NCBI GenBank assembly: GCA_905210875.1
Contig: CAJLYN010000034.1
Span: 1-15,087, forward strand
Direction of reading: 5' to 3'
Length of the DNA: 15,087 nt
Source of the DNA: an uncultured Bacteroides sp.
Lineage (GTDB): Bacteria; Bacteroidota; Bacteroidia; Bacteroidales; UBA11471
Shown here: positions 1 to 7,877 of the stretch, piece after piece
Position numbering within the stretch: position 1 is the stretch's first letter
Layout of the letters: every line of letters starts with the position of its first letter
Notes under the pieces: model-generated
The model's input: the letters and a program-made list of their open reading frames with translations, nothing else
Databases searched by the model: none
Told to the model about the DNA's origin: nothing
Translations under genes and position numbers: made by a program

Positions 1-1
1 G

Positions 2-112
2 TCGTCGGTACAAAGCGACGAGCCGAAAAGAACTCGTACAAAATCGGTAAAACGCAACAGCAGTAGCAGCCGAAGTGCTGCCCCCACCTACTCGGTGCGC
101 CGTACCCGATAA
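2..112 (+). CDS. C-terminal tail of an unidentified gene (partial)
   Basis: An open frame enters from the left edge and stops at TAA 110-112. The 36 visible residues are rich in Ser, Arg and Lys (ending SAAPTYSVRRTR), as in a disordered, basic C-terminal tail. No domain is visible, so I assign no function. Another forward frame is also open to a stop at about 66, so the frame choice is uncertain. I chose this one because it runs furthest and because a strong hairpin begins 26 nt after its stop, as expected for a gene end. Confidence 0.4.
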   Translation, partial: SSVQSDEPKRTRTKSVKRNSSSSRSAAPTYSVRRTR

Positions 113-138
113 CACATATAAATACACATTTCCCTTCA

Positions 139-173
139 CAGCGGCCTATATCTATGGAAGATATAGGCCGCTG
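139..173 (+). terminator. Strong hairpin, probable terminator of the left-edge gene
   Basis: The arm cagcggcctatat at 139-151 is perfectly complementary to atataggccgctg at 161-173. Two more pairs (ct/ag) extend it to a 15-bp stem with a 5-nt loop. There is no clear T-run after it on either strand, so termination is inferred from the stem strength and its place just after the partial gene. Confidence 0.5.
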
Positions 174-233
174 CGCATGAAACGGCTCTTGTGATAAAAA
201 AGGTAAAACCGTATCCGTTACCAAAAGAATAGC

Positions 234-241
234 TACATTTG
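234..241 (+). promoter_or_regulatory. Candidate -7 box (TACATTTG) for the thioesterase gene
   Basis: TACATTTG fits the Bacteroidetes primary-sigma -7 consensus TAnnTTTG exactly and lies 65 bp before the ATG at 306. No clean TTTG -33 element is seen about 20 bp upstream, so this is a candidate only. Transcription would start near 248 and give a leader of about 58 nt. Confidence 0.45.
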
Positions 242-305
242 TAGTCTCCCGATTACTATAGGTGAGGAAAATTCAAACGTACAGAAAACGGAACAATCGA
301 CTCGT

Positions 306-806
306 ATGAAAAAAATCATCAATCCCTGGTTGCACAAGGAGGGCTATTACTGCTTCGGCTGTGCCCCCGGAAATGAGGCCGGCGTAAAAATGGAATTTTA
401 TGAAGAGGGCGAAGAAGTCATCAGTGTATGGAAACCCAAAGCCCAATATCAAGGATGGATCAATACCTTGCATGGCGGTATCCAGGCCGTTCTGCTCGAC
501 GAAATATGTGCCTGGGTGATTTTGCGCAAATTACAGACAACCGGCGTTACCTCAAAAATGGAAACCCGTTACCTGAAATCGGTCGACACGACCGACCCAT
601 ACATCATACTGCGCGCCCACATTGTCGAACAGCGGCGCAACATCGTCATTCTCGAAGCGACCATACACAACCAAAAGAATGAACTCTGCACCAAAGCCAT
701 CTGTACCTACTTTACTTTCTCGCCCAAGAAAGTACACGATGAGATGCGTTTCCTTGGCTGTGAAACCGAGGAGGGCGATTACACACTCGAATCATTGCTC
801 AAATAG
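306..806 (+). CDS. PaaI-like hotdog-fold thioesterase
   Basis: A 166-residue single-domain protein of the PaaI/acyl-CoA thioesterase group. The N-terminal motif CFGC..GNEAGVKMEF (residues ~16-31) matches the family's usual 'CFGCG..NP.GL.L.F' opening. The catalytic-loop motif H56-G57-G58 is followed by D65-E66 (HGGIQAVLLDEI), the typical HGG....(L/A)DE pattern of hotdog thioesterases. The predicted activity is hydrolysis of a cytoplasmic acyl- or aryl-CoA thioester; the substrate cannot be told. It is a lone gene, preceded by a TACATTTG box and followed by a bidirectional terminator shared with the convergent glycosyltransferase. As is usual in Bacteroidetes, no Shine-Dalgarno is seen. The first in-frame ATG is used and gives a normal family length. 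Confidence 0.85.
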   Translation: MKKIINPWLHKEGYYCFGCAPGNEAGVKMEFYEEGEEVISVWKPKAQYQGWINTLHGGIQAVLLDEICAWVILRKLQTTGVTSKMETRYLKSVDTTDPYIILRAHIVEQRRNIVILEATIHNQKNELCTKAICTYFTFSPKKVHDEMRFLGCETEEGDYTLESLLK

Positions 807-840
807 TCCCAAACCAAAAAGCATTTACTCATAAACTACA

Positions 841-878
841 AAATAGCGTCGCCAGCCTTAAATCTAGCGACGCTATTT
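841..878. terminator. Bidirectional terminator between convergent genes
   Basis: The arm aaatagcgtcgc (841-852) pairs perfectly with gcgacgctattt (867-878): a 12-bp stem with a 14-nt loop, flanked by A-rich sequence on the left and T-rich on the right. It lies between the stops of the thioesterase (806) and the convergent sugar-phosphate transferase (902), so it can serve both. Confidence 0.8.
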
Positions 879-901
879 ATATGAAACGGAGTCGAAAAAG
901 A

Positions 902-2311
902 TTAGTAGGCCTTCTCCTCACCATGCAACATATTGGCAACGGTCTTGAACATAATGCGTATGTCGAGCCAGAAACTCCAATGCTCGATATACCAGATGTC
1001 GGCCTGTACCCGACCAGCCATCTCAAAAAGCTCTTTGGTTTCTCCACGGAAACCGTTGACCTGAGCCCAACCGGTAATACCCGGCTTGACAAAGTGGCGC
1101 ACCATATAGCGGTCGATAAGCCGCGAATACTCTTCGTTGTGCTTGAGCATGTGCGGACGTGGCCCCACCAGACTCATGTCGCCCTTGAATACATTGATGA
1201 ACTGGGGTAACTCGTCGATATTGGTACAACGCAAGAAATTCCCCACCCGGGTCTTGCGGGGATCGTCTTTAGTTGCCTGCAATGTGTCGCACTGAGTATT
1301 GACTTTCATGCTGCGGAACTTGATACACTCAAAGACTTTCCCATCAAGGCCGTTTCTCTTCTGCTTGAAATAGACAGGGCCTTTCGACGAGAGTTTTATG
1401 GCTATTCCCACAAATATGTAGATAACGGGATAAAGGGTACAGAGGAAAAGACCAGACACGATAATGTCAAACAAACGTTTCTCAAAACGCTTTCCGAGAC
1501 TGCTCAACGGTTCGCGGCGTATAGCCAGTACGGCCACATCATCGAAAGTCTCCGTCACCATATTACGTTTCAGGTAGTTACGCATGTTTGGAACGCTGTA
1601 AAAGCGTATGAGATTTCCCTCACAATAGTCGATGATGTGCAATATATCGGCAGCACGGTCGGAGGAAAGTCCACAATAGAGCTCACCCACATTCTTATGG
1701 TTGGCAAGCCAAGTCAGAGTATCGGCCACATTTCCCAACTTGACTACCCCAACTGGAAAACCATTCAATTCCTTGTCGGTAAAGACTCCTATGAGATTGT
1801 AACCCATAAAAGAAATCTGCATCTTTTCGGCAATCTCTTTGAGGTTGTCACCCTCGCCTACAATCACCACATTGACAATATCCCGTTTTCTAACACGTAA
1901 ATTTTGCACCATACGACGTAGCAACAGTCGTTCAAGCGAAAGAAAAGCGAATAAAAACACATAATATACCAACATGATTTTCCATGAGGCCAACAATGTA
2001 TTGTTGATATATGACAAGAATGCAATAATAAGAAAATGATCGATGACAATACGTGCGACACGTGCCATAACGTTCTCAACTTGCACAATACGATTGAACA
2101 AGACAACGCCTACCAACCTGAAACAGATAAGGTAAAAAACATTCATGGTTATCCAACTATCTGTATCGGTCAAATCGACGACATACCACGAAAGACTATT
2201 ACCTACCAGATAGAGAAGTACATACAATCCATTGACAACCAAAAGATCGGCAAGTAACACAATAAACAGATAATATGGATAATTCCGGGTCGACGAGTAA
2301 CTGTTAAGCAT
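902..2311 (-). CDS. Undecaprenyl-phosphate sugar-1-phosphate transferase (WcaJ/WbaP type)
   Basis: A 469-residue initiating enzyme of exopolysaccharide, capsule or O-antigen synthesis. It transfers a sugar-1-phosphate (often glucose or galactose) from a UDP-sugar to undecaprenyl phosphate at the inner membrane. Four or five hydrophobic segments fill residues ~12-130. A Rossmann-like CoA-binding-type domain follows (~145-240, VVIVGEGDN). The C-terminal bacterial sugar transferase domain starts at KRLFDI (~279) and holds the membrane re-entrant segment (~283-306), GPVYFKQKRNG (311-321), KFRSMK (331-336), the catalytic Asp-Glu pair in NIDELPQ (D366/E367), MSLVGPRP (379-386) and KPGITGWAQVNG (409-420). 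The length is normal for the full-length family. It stands alone: no glycosyltransferase, flippase or UpxY-like regulator lies nearby, so the polysaccharide it primes is unknown. A promoter candidate lies at 2483-2514. Confidence 0.93.
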   Translation of the reverse strand: MLNSYSSTRNYPYYLFIVLLADLLVVNGLYVLLYLVGNSLSWYVVDLTDTDSWITMNVFYLICFRLVGVVLFNRIVQVENVMARVARIVIDHFLIIAFLSYINNTLLASWKIMLVYYVFLFAFLSLERLLLRRMVQNLRVRKRDIVNVVIVGEGDNLKEIAEKMQISFMGYNLIGVFTDKELNGFPVGVVKLGNVADTLTWLANHKNVGELYCGLSSDRAADILHIIDYCEGNLIRFYSVPNMRNYLKRNMVTETFDDVAVLAIRREPLSSLGKRFEKRLFDIIVSGLFLCTLYPVIYIFVGIAIKLSSKGPVYFKQKRNGLDGKVFECIKFRSMKVNTQCDTLQATKDDPRKTRVGNFLRCTNIDELPQFINVFKGDMSLVGPRPHMLKHNEEYSRLIDRYMVRHFVKPGITGWAQVNGFRGETKELFEMAGRVQADIWYIEHWSFWLDIRIMFKTVANMLHGEEKAY

Positions 2312-2331
2312 ATAAAAAAATTTTCATGGAT

Positions 2332-2358
2332 TTTCCTGAATAATTTTTTATTCGGAAA
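2332..2358 (-). promoter_or_regulatory. Leader hairpin just before the sugar-phosphate transferase start
   Basis: On the transcribed (minus) strand, positions 2358-2332 form an 11-bp stem (GGAAA/TTTCC plus six A/T-rich pairs) with one bulged base and a 4-nt loop. The stem ends 20 nt before the ATG. A run of seven T/U lies between stem and start, about 12 nt after the stem. It could affect translation or act as a weak attenuator. Bacteroidetes leaders are AT-rich, so a chance hairpin is possible. Confidence 0.3.
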
Positions 2359-2482
2359 CATAAAATTTTGTTTTATTAAAAACAATTAAATACCCCATCT
2401 TGTTGAAAAGACATAGTATTTTTTATTACCCCCCTTTGACAAAATTTCATATAAACTGATTTTAAACTCTATTGCATATAAA

Positions 2483-2514
2483 CAAATGTACAACCCTGAA
2501 AAGATTTTCACAAG
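2483..2514 (-). promoter_or_regulatory. Bacteroidetes-type promoter for the sugar-phosphate transferase
   Basis: Read on the minus strand, TACATTTG (2490-2483) is a perfect TAnnTTTG -7 box. CTTG (2514-2511), a 3-of-4 match to the -33 TTTG, lies 20 nt upstream, inside the usual 19-21 spacing. Transcription would begin near 2476 and give a leader of about 165 nt before the ATG at 2311, which contains the hairpin at 2332-2358. Confidence 0.6.
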
Positions 2515-2762
2515 AGAATCGCCATATTTCAGCAAAAATTTTTTCCAAAGATTTTCTCACTTGACAGAGTAAAGTTTAAAATTTCGCCGTCATTTCTCTT
2601 TCAGAAACAGCACTCTACATTTTGAAAAAGCAAAAAAAGAGAAACTAAATTAAAGCGAATTTGTGTAGACGATTTATAATAACGATATATGTAAAAGTCG
2701 AAAAAAGTATAAAGATAGGCATATATTGCCCCTGTGTTATCGCTTTTCTCGGAATAAATCGC

Positions 2763-2770
2763 TATCTTGG
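2763..2770 (+). promoter_or_regulatory. Candidate -7 box (TATCTTGG) for the nucleoside kinase gene
   Basis: TATCTTGG differs from TAnnTTTG at one base and lies 52 bp before the chosen kinase start (2823). No good TTTG is found 19-21 bp upstream, so support is weak. If real, transcription starts near 2777, after the alternative upstream start at 2661, and supports translation from 2823. Confidence 0.35.
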
Positions 2771-2822
2771 CTACAAAACAACGCATACCCGAATCAATAG
2801 GGTGAGAGAAAATCCCCGCAAT

Positions 2823-4499
2823 ATGAAAAATCAAGTTGAAATCATCTGTAAAAATAACGGAAAAATACTCCTCGTTGATGAAGGCACACCGCTCATCGAT
2901 ATTTATAAAATGGCCGGAGTGGAATTGCCATACGACGTATTGTGTGCACAAGTAAACAATCGCACCAGAGACTTATCGTACAGGGTGTATCAACCCAAGC
3001 AAGTCCACTTTGCCGATGCCACCCACATCATGGGAATGCGTATGTATGTTCGTTCCCTATGTTTCGTGCTGTATAAAGCTGTAACCGAGCTGTTTCCAGG
3101 TACCCGGTTGCGTATTGAGCACTCTGTATCGAATGGATATTTCTGCTGTCTGAATCAACGAGAAGAGATTCCCGAATCGACGGTAAAGCTACTGAAAGAA
3201 CGTATGTCCGAGATTATCAAAAAAGACCTGCCTTTTGATCGTATTCAATCGACTGCCGATGTAGCTACCGCCCGCTTTAAGGAGCAAGACATGGAAGACA
3301 AAATCGACCTTATTGAAACCTTGCATCCGCTATATGCCACTTACTATCGGCTCGGCAATCTCTATGACTTTTATTACGAATACTTGTTACCATCAACCGG
3401 ATATCTGAAAGTATTTGACCTCATAAAATATCACGACGGCATGTTGCTCATACCGCCTAAAAGAAAAAATCCGAACGAACTGGCCGATGTCATCGTACAA
3501 GACAAAATGTTCAATGTATTCAAGGAAAATCTTAAAATAAGTGAAATCGTAGGCCTCAACAACGTAGGTGACATGAACCGGGCCATACTGCGACATAACT
3601 CGGGCGACCTGATAAAGGTAACGGAAGCCCTGCACGAAAAACAGATATCGCGCATTGCCGACCAGATTACCGCCCGCCACAACAGCGAAAAGGGCGGAGC
3701 TCGCATCATACTCATTTCGGGGCCCTCTTCTTCGGGAAAAACGACCTTTTCCAAGCGGTTGTCGATACAACTTATGACCAATCTGCTCATACCCATCACC
3801 ATATCGCTCGACAACTACTTCCTCGACCGGGAACAGACCCCTCGCGACGAGAAGGGCGACTACGACTATGAGTCGCTTTACGCTCTCGACCTGGAGTTGT
3901 TCAACAGTCAGCTCAACGACCTGCTCCAAGGGAAGGAAGTGAGCCTGCCCACTTACAATTTCGAGACCGGAAAGAAAGAGTTCCGGGGCAACACCTTGAA
4001 GATGAAAGAGTCCGACGTACTGGTACTGGAAGGCATACACGCATTGAACCCCGCCTTGACCCCCCATATCGATGAACGGCAAAAATTCCTTATCTACGTA
4101 TCGGCCCTCACCACCCTCTCCATCGACGACCACAGCTGGATACCTACGGCCGATAACCGACTGCTGCGCCGCATCATCAGAGACGAAAAGTACCGCGGTA
4201 CATCGGCTCAAAAAACCATAGCCCGCTGGGCCAGCGTAAGGGCTGGCGAGGAGAAATGGATTTTTCCATACCAGGAAAACGCCGATGCCATGTTCAACTC
4301 GTCGCTGCTCTTTGAGCTGGCTGTCATCAAGCAACAGGCCATGCCCGCCCTCATGTCGGTTCCCGAAAACTGCCCCGAATACGATACCGCCAAACATCTG
4401 CTGAAACAACTCTACTACTTCCTGCCTCTCGACGAGAACGAGATACCCTCGACATCGCTGCTGCGGGAATTTCTCGGAGGCAGCAGCTTTATATACTGA
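2823..4499 (+). CDS. Nucleoside (uridine) kinase-like protein with ThrRS-like N-terminal domain
   Basis: A protein of 558 residues from the ATG at 2823. The frame is open back to 2661, but the 54 extra residues do not look like protein and the homologous start MKNQVEIICKNNGK is a typical TGS-like beginning. Residues ~1-60 resemble a TGS/ubiquitin-like fold. Residues ~61-200 resemble the threonyl-tRNA synthetase second additional domain (VHFADATHIMGMRMYVRSLC). From ~290 comes a P-loop kinase of the phosphoribulokinase/uridine kinase family, with Walker A GPSSSGKTT (300-308), the SLDNYF segment after it and a later LVLEGIHALN segment. This architecture is common in Bacteroidetes and Firmicutes and is annotated as nucleoside or uridine kinase; the true substrate of the fused form is uncertain. 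The HAD phosphatase starts 7 bp downstream, suggesting co-transcription. Confidence 0.85.
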   Translation: MKNQVEIICKNNGKILLVDEGTPLIDIYKMAGVELPYDVLCAQVNNRTRDLSYRVYQPKQVHFADATHIMGMRMYVRSLCFVLYKAVTELFPGTRLRIEHSVSNGYFCCLNQREEIPESTVKLLKERMSEIIKKDLPFDRIQSTADVATARFKEQDMEDKIDLIETLHPLYATYYRLGNLYDFYYEYLLPSTGYLKVFDLIKYHDGMLLIPPKRKNPNELADVIVQDKMFNVFKENLKISEIVGLNNVGDMNRAILRHNSGDLIKVTEALHEKQISRIADQITARHNSEKGGARIILISGPSSSGKTTFSKRLSIQLMTNLLIPITISLDNYFLDREQTPRDEKGDYDYESLYALDLELFNSQLNDLLQGKEVSLPTYNFETGKKEFRGNTLKMKESDVLVLEGIHALNPALTPHIDERQKFLIYVSALTTLSIDDHSWIPTADNRLLRRIIRDEKYRGTSAQKTIARWASVRAGEEKWIFPYQENADAMFNSSLLFELAVIKQQAMPALMSVPENCPEYDTAKHLLKQLYYFLPLDENEIPSTSLLREFLGGSSFIY

Positions 4500-4506
4500 T
4501 AGCCAG

Positions 4507-5139
4507 ATGAAAAACAACGACATAGAGGCTATCTTCACCGACTTCGGCGGCGTATTGCTTCACCTCGAATTTGAACGCTGCTTCGAAGCCTTCCGACAAC
4601 TGGGTGTTCAATCGCCAGAAACGATACTGTTCCACACGCCCGCATTTGCTCAAACCATGCGGAAACTTGAAACCGGCGAAATAGATGATGGAGACTTCTT
4701 CATGGCTCTGCGCGACATGCTGCATCTCAATGCCGACGAAACAGAAATACGCCGGGCCTGGAACCTGATTATCGGCGACATACCCCGCTATAAACTGAAT
4801 GTTTTACGCAACATACGCCGACACTGCCGGCTCTACATGGTGAGCAACACCAACGCCCCACACTTCGACTATACCCGCCAAACGCTGTTTCGGGAAGAGG
4901 GGCTGACCGTCGACGACTACTTCGACAAGCTTTACCTCTCACACGAAATACACGCTCTGAAACCAGATGCCGACTTTTACGAAAAAGTGATACAAGACAG
5001 CGGAGAAGAACCGTCGAAAAGCCTATTTCTCGATGACCTTGCCCCCAACATAGAGGGGGCACAACGGGCAGGATTCAAGACTTGCCTCATCGACCCGGAC
5101 GAAGACCTCGACAAAAAGATAGCCGATTTATTGGCATAA
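4507..5139 (+). CDS. HAD-family phosphatase (YihX-like)
   Basis: A 210-residue haloacid-dehalogenase superfamily hydrolase with an alpha-helical cap. Motif I is TDFGGVL with nucleophile D12; motif II is VSNTN (S113); motif III is K152-P153 in LKPDADFY; motif IV is LFLDDLAPN (D176/D177). The second motif I Asp is Gly (D-F-G), as in the DxGGV/DxGNV subgroup that includes YihX-type sugar phosphatases, so this is not by itself a sign of inactivity. The likely reaction is dephosphorylation of a small phosphorylated metabolite in the cytoplasm; the substrate is unknown. It begins 7 bp after the kinase stop, and the pairing of a nucleoside kinase with a phosphatase may mean linked nucleotide metabolism (inference). 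Confidence 0.85.
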   Translation: MKNNDIEAIFTDFGGVLLHLEFERCFEAFRQLGVQSPETILFHTPAFAQTMRKLETGEIDDGDFFMALRDMLHLNADETEIRRAWNLIIGDIPRYKLNVLRNIRRHCRLYMVSNTNAPHFDYTRQTLFREEGLTVDDYFDKLYLSHEIHALKPDADFYEKVIQDSGEEPSKSLFLDDLAPNIEGAQRAGFKTCLIDPDEDLDKKIADLLA

Positions 5140-5162
5140 TAGGATAAAAATGGCTACCTTCG
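5130..5162 (+). promoter_or_regulatory. Candidate promoter for rpoN
   Basis: TACCTTCG at 5155-5162 resembles TAnnTTTG (one mismatch), with ATTG (3 of 4 of TTTG) at 5130-5133 and a 21-nt spacer. The -33 part lies in the end of the HAD gene. A start near 5169 gives a leader of about 27 nt before the rpoN ATG and excludes the in-frame TTG at 5166 as start. Confidence 0.45.
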
Positions 5163-5195
5163 TTTTTGGAATTGAATCTCAACAAGAGGGAATCC

Positions 5196-6656
5196 ATGCT
5201 CAGACAAGAACAAAAACTCCAACAACGACAGACCCTATCTCCCCAACAAATACAGGCAATCCGACTTCTTGAATTGCCTGAGATAGAACTGGAAGAGCAA
5301 ATACGACAAGAACTCATCGACAATCCCGCCCTCGATGAGGGTGAAGCTCCTACGTCGGCCGAAGAGGAGAACGAGATAAGCCACCAAGAAGAGGAAACCG
5401 AAACTGCCAACGAAAGCGCCGAAGATCTGCTGTTGGGTGATTATAACAACGATGACGACATCCCCTCGTATATCGACCGGGAACTTCCCGGAGAAAACAC
5501 CCCTCGTGAAGAGATTCCCGTATCGGGAGGCACTACCTTCCACGATTATCTGTTGGAGCAACTGCGCCTGAGAGAACTGTCGGAAGAAGATAAACAGATT
5601 GCCGAATACATTATCGGAAATATCGACGACAACGGCTACCTGCAACGTACCTTGCCGGCCATATCAGACGACCTGATGTTCCAAGTCGACATGAATGTTC
5701 CGGTCGAAAAGTTGAACGAATTGCTGCAAATCATTCAAGATTTCGACCCGGCCGGCGTCGGAGCCTCGGATTTGCAAGAGTGCCTCAAACTTCAACTCGA
5801 ACGCCGACGCGGTACCGACGCCGCACAGTTGGCCTATGAAATCATAGACAAGGCATTCGAGGCTTTCAGCAAACGTCACTACGACAAGATTCAAAAGCAG
5901 TTTGGCATCACCGAAGAGCAATTGAAAGAGGCCATACAGGAAATCGCCCAGCTCAACCCCAAACCGGGGAGCAGCTGGAACGACACTTTTACCGAGAGTC
6001 TCACCCACATCAGTCCCGACTTTATTGTCGACGAAAACGATGGCGAACTGACACTCACGCTCAACAACAGCCACATACCAGCCTTGCGCATCAGTCGCGA
6101 TTACAACGAGATGCTGAACGACTACACCGGCAACAAGGCCAACCAAACGCGGGAAAAACGCGACGCTTTGCTCTTTATCAAGCAGAAAATCGACGCGGCA
6201 CAATCGTTTATCAATGCCATACAGCAACGGCAACAGACCTTGTTGGCCACCATGCAGGCCATACTCGACCGACAACGCGACTTCTTCCTCACGGGCGACG
6301 AAAGCCGCCTGCGCCCCATGATTCTGCGCGACGTCGCCGAACAGACGGGATATGACATATCGACCATATCCCGTGCCACCAGCAACAAGTATGTGCAGAC
6401 CCCCTTCGGCATCTACCCGCTGAAATTCTTCTTCTCGGAATCGATGCAGAACGATTCGGGCGAAGAATTTTCATCGCGGGAAATCAAGAAGATTCTGCAA
6501 GAAAGCATCGACAACGAAGATAAGCGGGCCCCTCTCACCGACGACAAGTTGTGCGAACTGCTGAAAGAGAAGGGCTATGCCATTGCCCGGCGCACGGTGG
6601 CCAAGTACCGCGAGCAGCTGGGGCAACCCGTAGCTCGACTCAGAAAAGTCATATAA
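5196..6656 (+). CDS. rpoN: RNA polymerase sigma-54 factor
   Basis: Sigma-54, 486 residues from ATG 5196. The frame extends to a TTG at 5166, but MLRQEQKLQQRQTLSPQQ is the normal Q-rich start of the family. Region I (1-48, LSPQQIQAIRLLELP...NPALDE) is the activator-interacting domain. An acidic linker (~49-105) follows, then the core-binding domain (~110-310), a helix-turn-helix segment (~377-400, LRDVAEQTGYDISTISRATSNKY) and the RpoN box ARRTVAKYRE (464-473), an exact match to the consensus that reads the -24 element. It directs RNA polymerase to -24/-12 promoters and needs an AAA+ enhancer-binding protein, none of which is in this window. The next gene starts 7 bp after its stop. Confidence 0.97.
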   Translation: MLRQEQKLQQRQTLSPQQIQAIRLLELPEIELEEQIRQELIDNPALDEGEAPTSAEEENEISHQEEETETANESAEDLLLGDYNNDDDIPSYIDRELPGENTPREEIPVSGGTTFHDYLLEQLRLRELSEEDKQIAEYIIGNIDDNGYLQRTLPAISDDLMFQVDMNVPVEKLNELLQIIQDFDPAGVGASDLQECLKLQLERRRGTDAAQLAYEIIDKAFEAFSKRHYDKIQKQFGITEEQLKEAIQEIAQLNPKPGSSWNDTFTESLTHISPDFIVDENDGELTLTLNNSHIPALRISRDYNEMLNDYTGNKANQTREKRDALLFIKQKIDAAQSFINAIQQRQQTLLATMQAILDRQRDFFLTGDESRLRPMILRDVAEQTGYDISTISRATSNKYVQTPFGIYPLKFFFSESMQNDSGEEFSSREIKKILQESIDNEDKRAPLTDDKLCELLKEKGYAIARRTVAKYREQLGQPVARLRKVI

Positions 6657-6663
6657 CACGCTC

Positions 6664-7284
6664 ATGAAAAAAACGGCTCAAATCATATCGTACCTGTTTC
6701 ACCCCTACCTCCTTCCTCTATACGGAGGTATCATCATCGTATCGTGCAGTTTTCTCGAAATACTTCCGCTCTACTTCAAACTGCTCATCGTGGGTGGAAT
6801 CTTTTTATTCTCCGGCATTCTGCCGATACTGTTTCATATCACCTTATCGCTCTTCTACCTGAACAAAAGCGAAAAGAAACCTTATATAAGACTTACCAAG
6901 ATATTGCTGTACACGGTATTTCTTGTTTTCTCAGCCATCTATGTATACCGGCTCAATCTGCCCTTCTGGGCACAAGGATACCTGGCAGGAGCCGCATTCT
7001 CATCGGCCCTGATATGGATAATCAACATACTCGGGTGGCGCATCAGTTTCTTCATGAACGCCTTAGGAGCGCTCATGGGTCTTGTCATCACCTTGCAATT
7101 TGCCAATATGGCCATACCCGTAGGAGTATTTGTGGCACTGATTATTGTTACCGGCATGATGGGAACAGCCCGACAGTTGCTCGACCGCAACACGCTCGCT
7201 CAGGTTCTAACCAGCTGGGCCTGCGGGTTCTTTGGAGTACTTCTCATCAATCTAGTATTTAAGTATCACTTGTTATCACTATAA
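6664..7284 (+). CDS. Polytopic membrane protein, possible degenerate PAP2 relative
   Basis: A 206-residue protein with about six hydrophobic segments (near residues 15-30, 38-62, 78-95, 103-122, 130-165 and 180-198). I do not recognise a firm family. The opening FHPYLLPLYG and the pair RISFFMNALGALMGL (126-140) plus TARQLLDRNTLAQVLTSWACGF (168-189) recall PAP2-type phosphatases, where similar places carry SGH-like and R....H motifs. Here the expected histidines would be Phe (129 or 130) and Asn176, so if it belongs there it is probably not a classical phosphatase. It is packed between rpoN (7-bp gap) and purE (9-bp gap), so all three are likely transcribed together. Function unknown. Confidence 0.7.
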   Translation: MKKTAQIISYLFHPYLLPLYGGIIIVSCSFLEILPLYFKLLIVGGIFLFSGILPILFHITLSLFYLNKSEKKPYIRLTKILLYTVFLVFSAIYVYRLNLPFWAQGYLAGAAFSSALIWIINILGWRISFFMNALGALMGLVITLQFANMAIPVGVFVALIIVTGMMGTARQLLDRNTLAQVLTSWACGFFGVLLINLVFKYHLLSL

Positions 7285-7293
7285 CTATTCAAC

Positions 7294-7800
7294 ATGAATC
7301 CCATCGTAAGTATTATCATGGGCAGCACATCAGACTTGCCCATCATGGAAAAGGCAGCCCAGCTGCTCAACGATTTTGAAATTCCGTTTGAGATGAATGC
7401 TCTCTCGGCACACCGCACTCCCGAACAGGTAGAGGAATTTGCCAAGAATACCGAGGCTCGCGGCATCAAGGTCATTATTGCCGCCGCCGGTATGGCTGCC
7501 CATCTGCCTGGTGTCATTGCCGCCTCAACCCCGCTGCCGGTCATCGGCGTACCTATCAACTCATCGCTCGACGGCATGGACGCACTCCTTGCCATCGTAC
7601 AGATGCCCCCGGGAATACCCGTAGCAACCGTCGGCATCAACGCCGCCCTCAATGCCGCCATTCTGGCCGTACAGATGCTCTCGCTCGGCGACGAACAAAT
7701 TGCCGACAAACTGAAAGCCTACAAAAAAGGGCTGGCAAAAAAAATCGTCGATGCCAACGAGAAACTGGCCCAGGTAAAATACACTTTCAAAACCAACTGA
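7294..7800 (+). CDS. purE: N5-carboxyaminoimidazole ribonucleotide mutase (PurE)
   Basis: A 168-residue class I PurE, which converts N5-CAIR to CAIR in de novo purine synthesis in the cytoplasm. The motifs are all present: GSTSDLP (10-16) for phosphate binding, SAHRTP (38-43) with catalytic H40, AGMAAHLPGV (65-74) and PVIGVP (82-87). The length is usual for the family, which forms octamers. The partner N5-CAIR synthetase PurK is not in the window. It follows the membrane protein by 9 bp. The region after the stop holds a terminator (7864-7888) and a longer alternative hairpin. Confidence 0.97.
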   Translation: MNPIVSIIMGSTSDLPIMEKAAQLLNDFEIPFEMNALSAHRTPEQVEEFAKNTEARGIKVIIAAAGMAAHLPGVIAASTPLPVIGVPINSSLDGMDALLAIVQMPPGIPVATVGINAALNAAILAVQMLSLGDEQIADKLKAYKKGLAKKIVDANEKLAQVKYTFKTN

Positions 7801-7814
7801 TTTCCTGCAACTGC

Positions 7815-7877
7815 ACCGATTGTCGATCCCGAACACTTTTGATAAGAGAAGAAATTTTCCCGGGAGAGACAATCGGT
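7815..7877 (+). promoter_or_regulatory. Long alternative hairpin, possible antiterminator before ispG
   Basis: accgattgtc (7815-7824) pairs perfectly with gacaatcggt (7868-7877). After a tandem GA/GA mismatch, tcccg (7827-7831) pairs with cggga (7861-7865). The result is a 15-pair interrupted stem with a loop of 29 nt. Its 3' arm covers the 5' arm and loop of the terminator hairpin at 7864-7882, so both cannot form at once. That is the layout of an attenuator, but no ligand-binding fold or leader peptide is recognised. Confidence 0.4.

Larger units (their letters stand above)
2312..2822. other. AT-rich divergent intergenic region
   Basis: About 510 bp separate the divergent sugar-phosphate transferase and kinase genes. 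It holds the minus-strand promoter candidate (2483-2514), the leader hairpin (2332-2358), a small AT hairpin (2368-2385, ttgtttt/aaaacaa) and a plus-strand -7-like box (2763-2770). The kinase frame stays open upstream to 2661, but residues coded there look like non-coding sequence. No RNA gene is recognisable. The length and AT richness would fit a regulated upstream region, but nothing more can be shown. Confidence 0.5.

Noticed and set aside
2661..2822. An N-terminal extension of the kinase by 54 residues
   Set aside because: The extension lies in AT-rich intergenic sequence, has no protein-like pattern, and the normal family start (MKNQVEIICKNNG) is at 2823.
3393..4538. Long reverse open frame opposite the kinase gene (381 codons)
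   Set aside because: It is antisense to a clearly recognisable kinase, has no family features, and is explained by codon bias of the sense gene.
5166..5195. TTG start for sigma-54 at 5166
   Set aside because: The ATG at 5196 gives the usual Q-rich sigma-54 N-terminus, and the candidate promoter would start transcription after the TTG.
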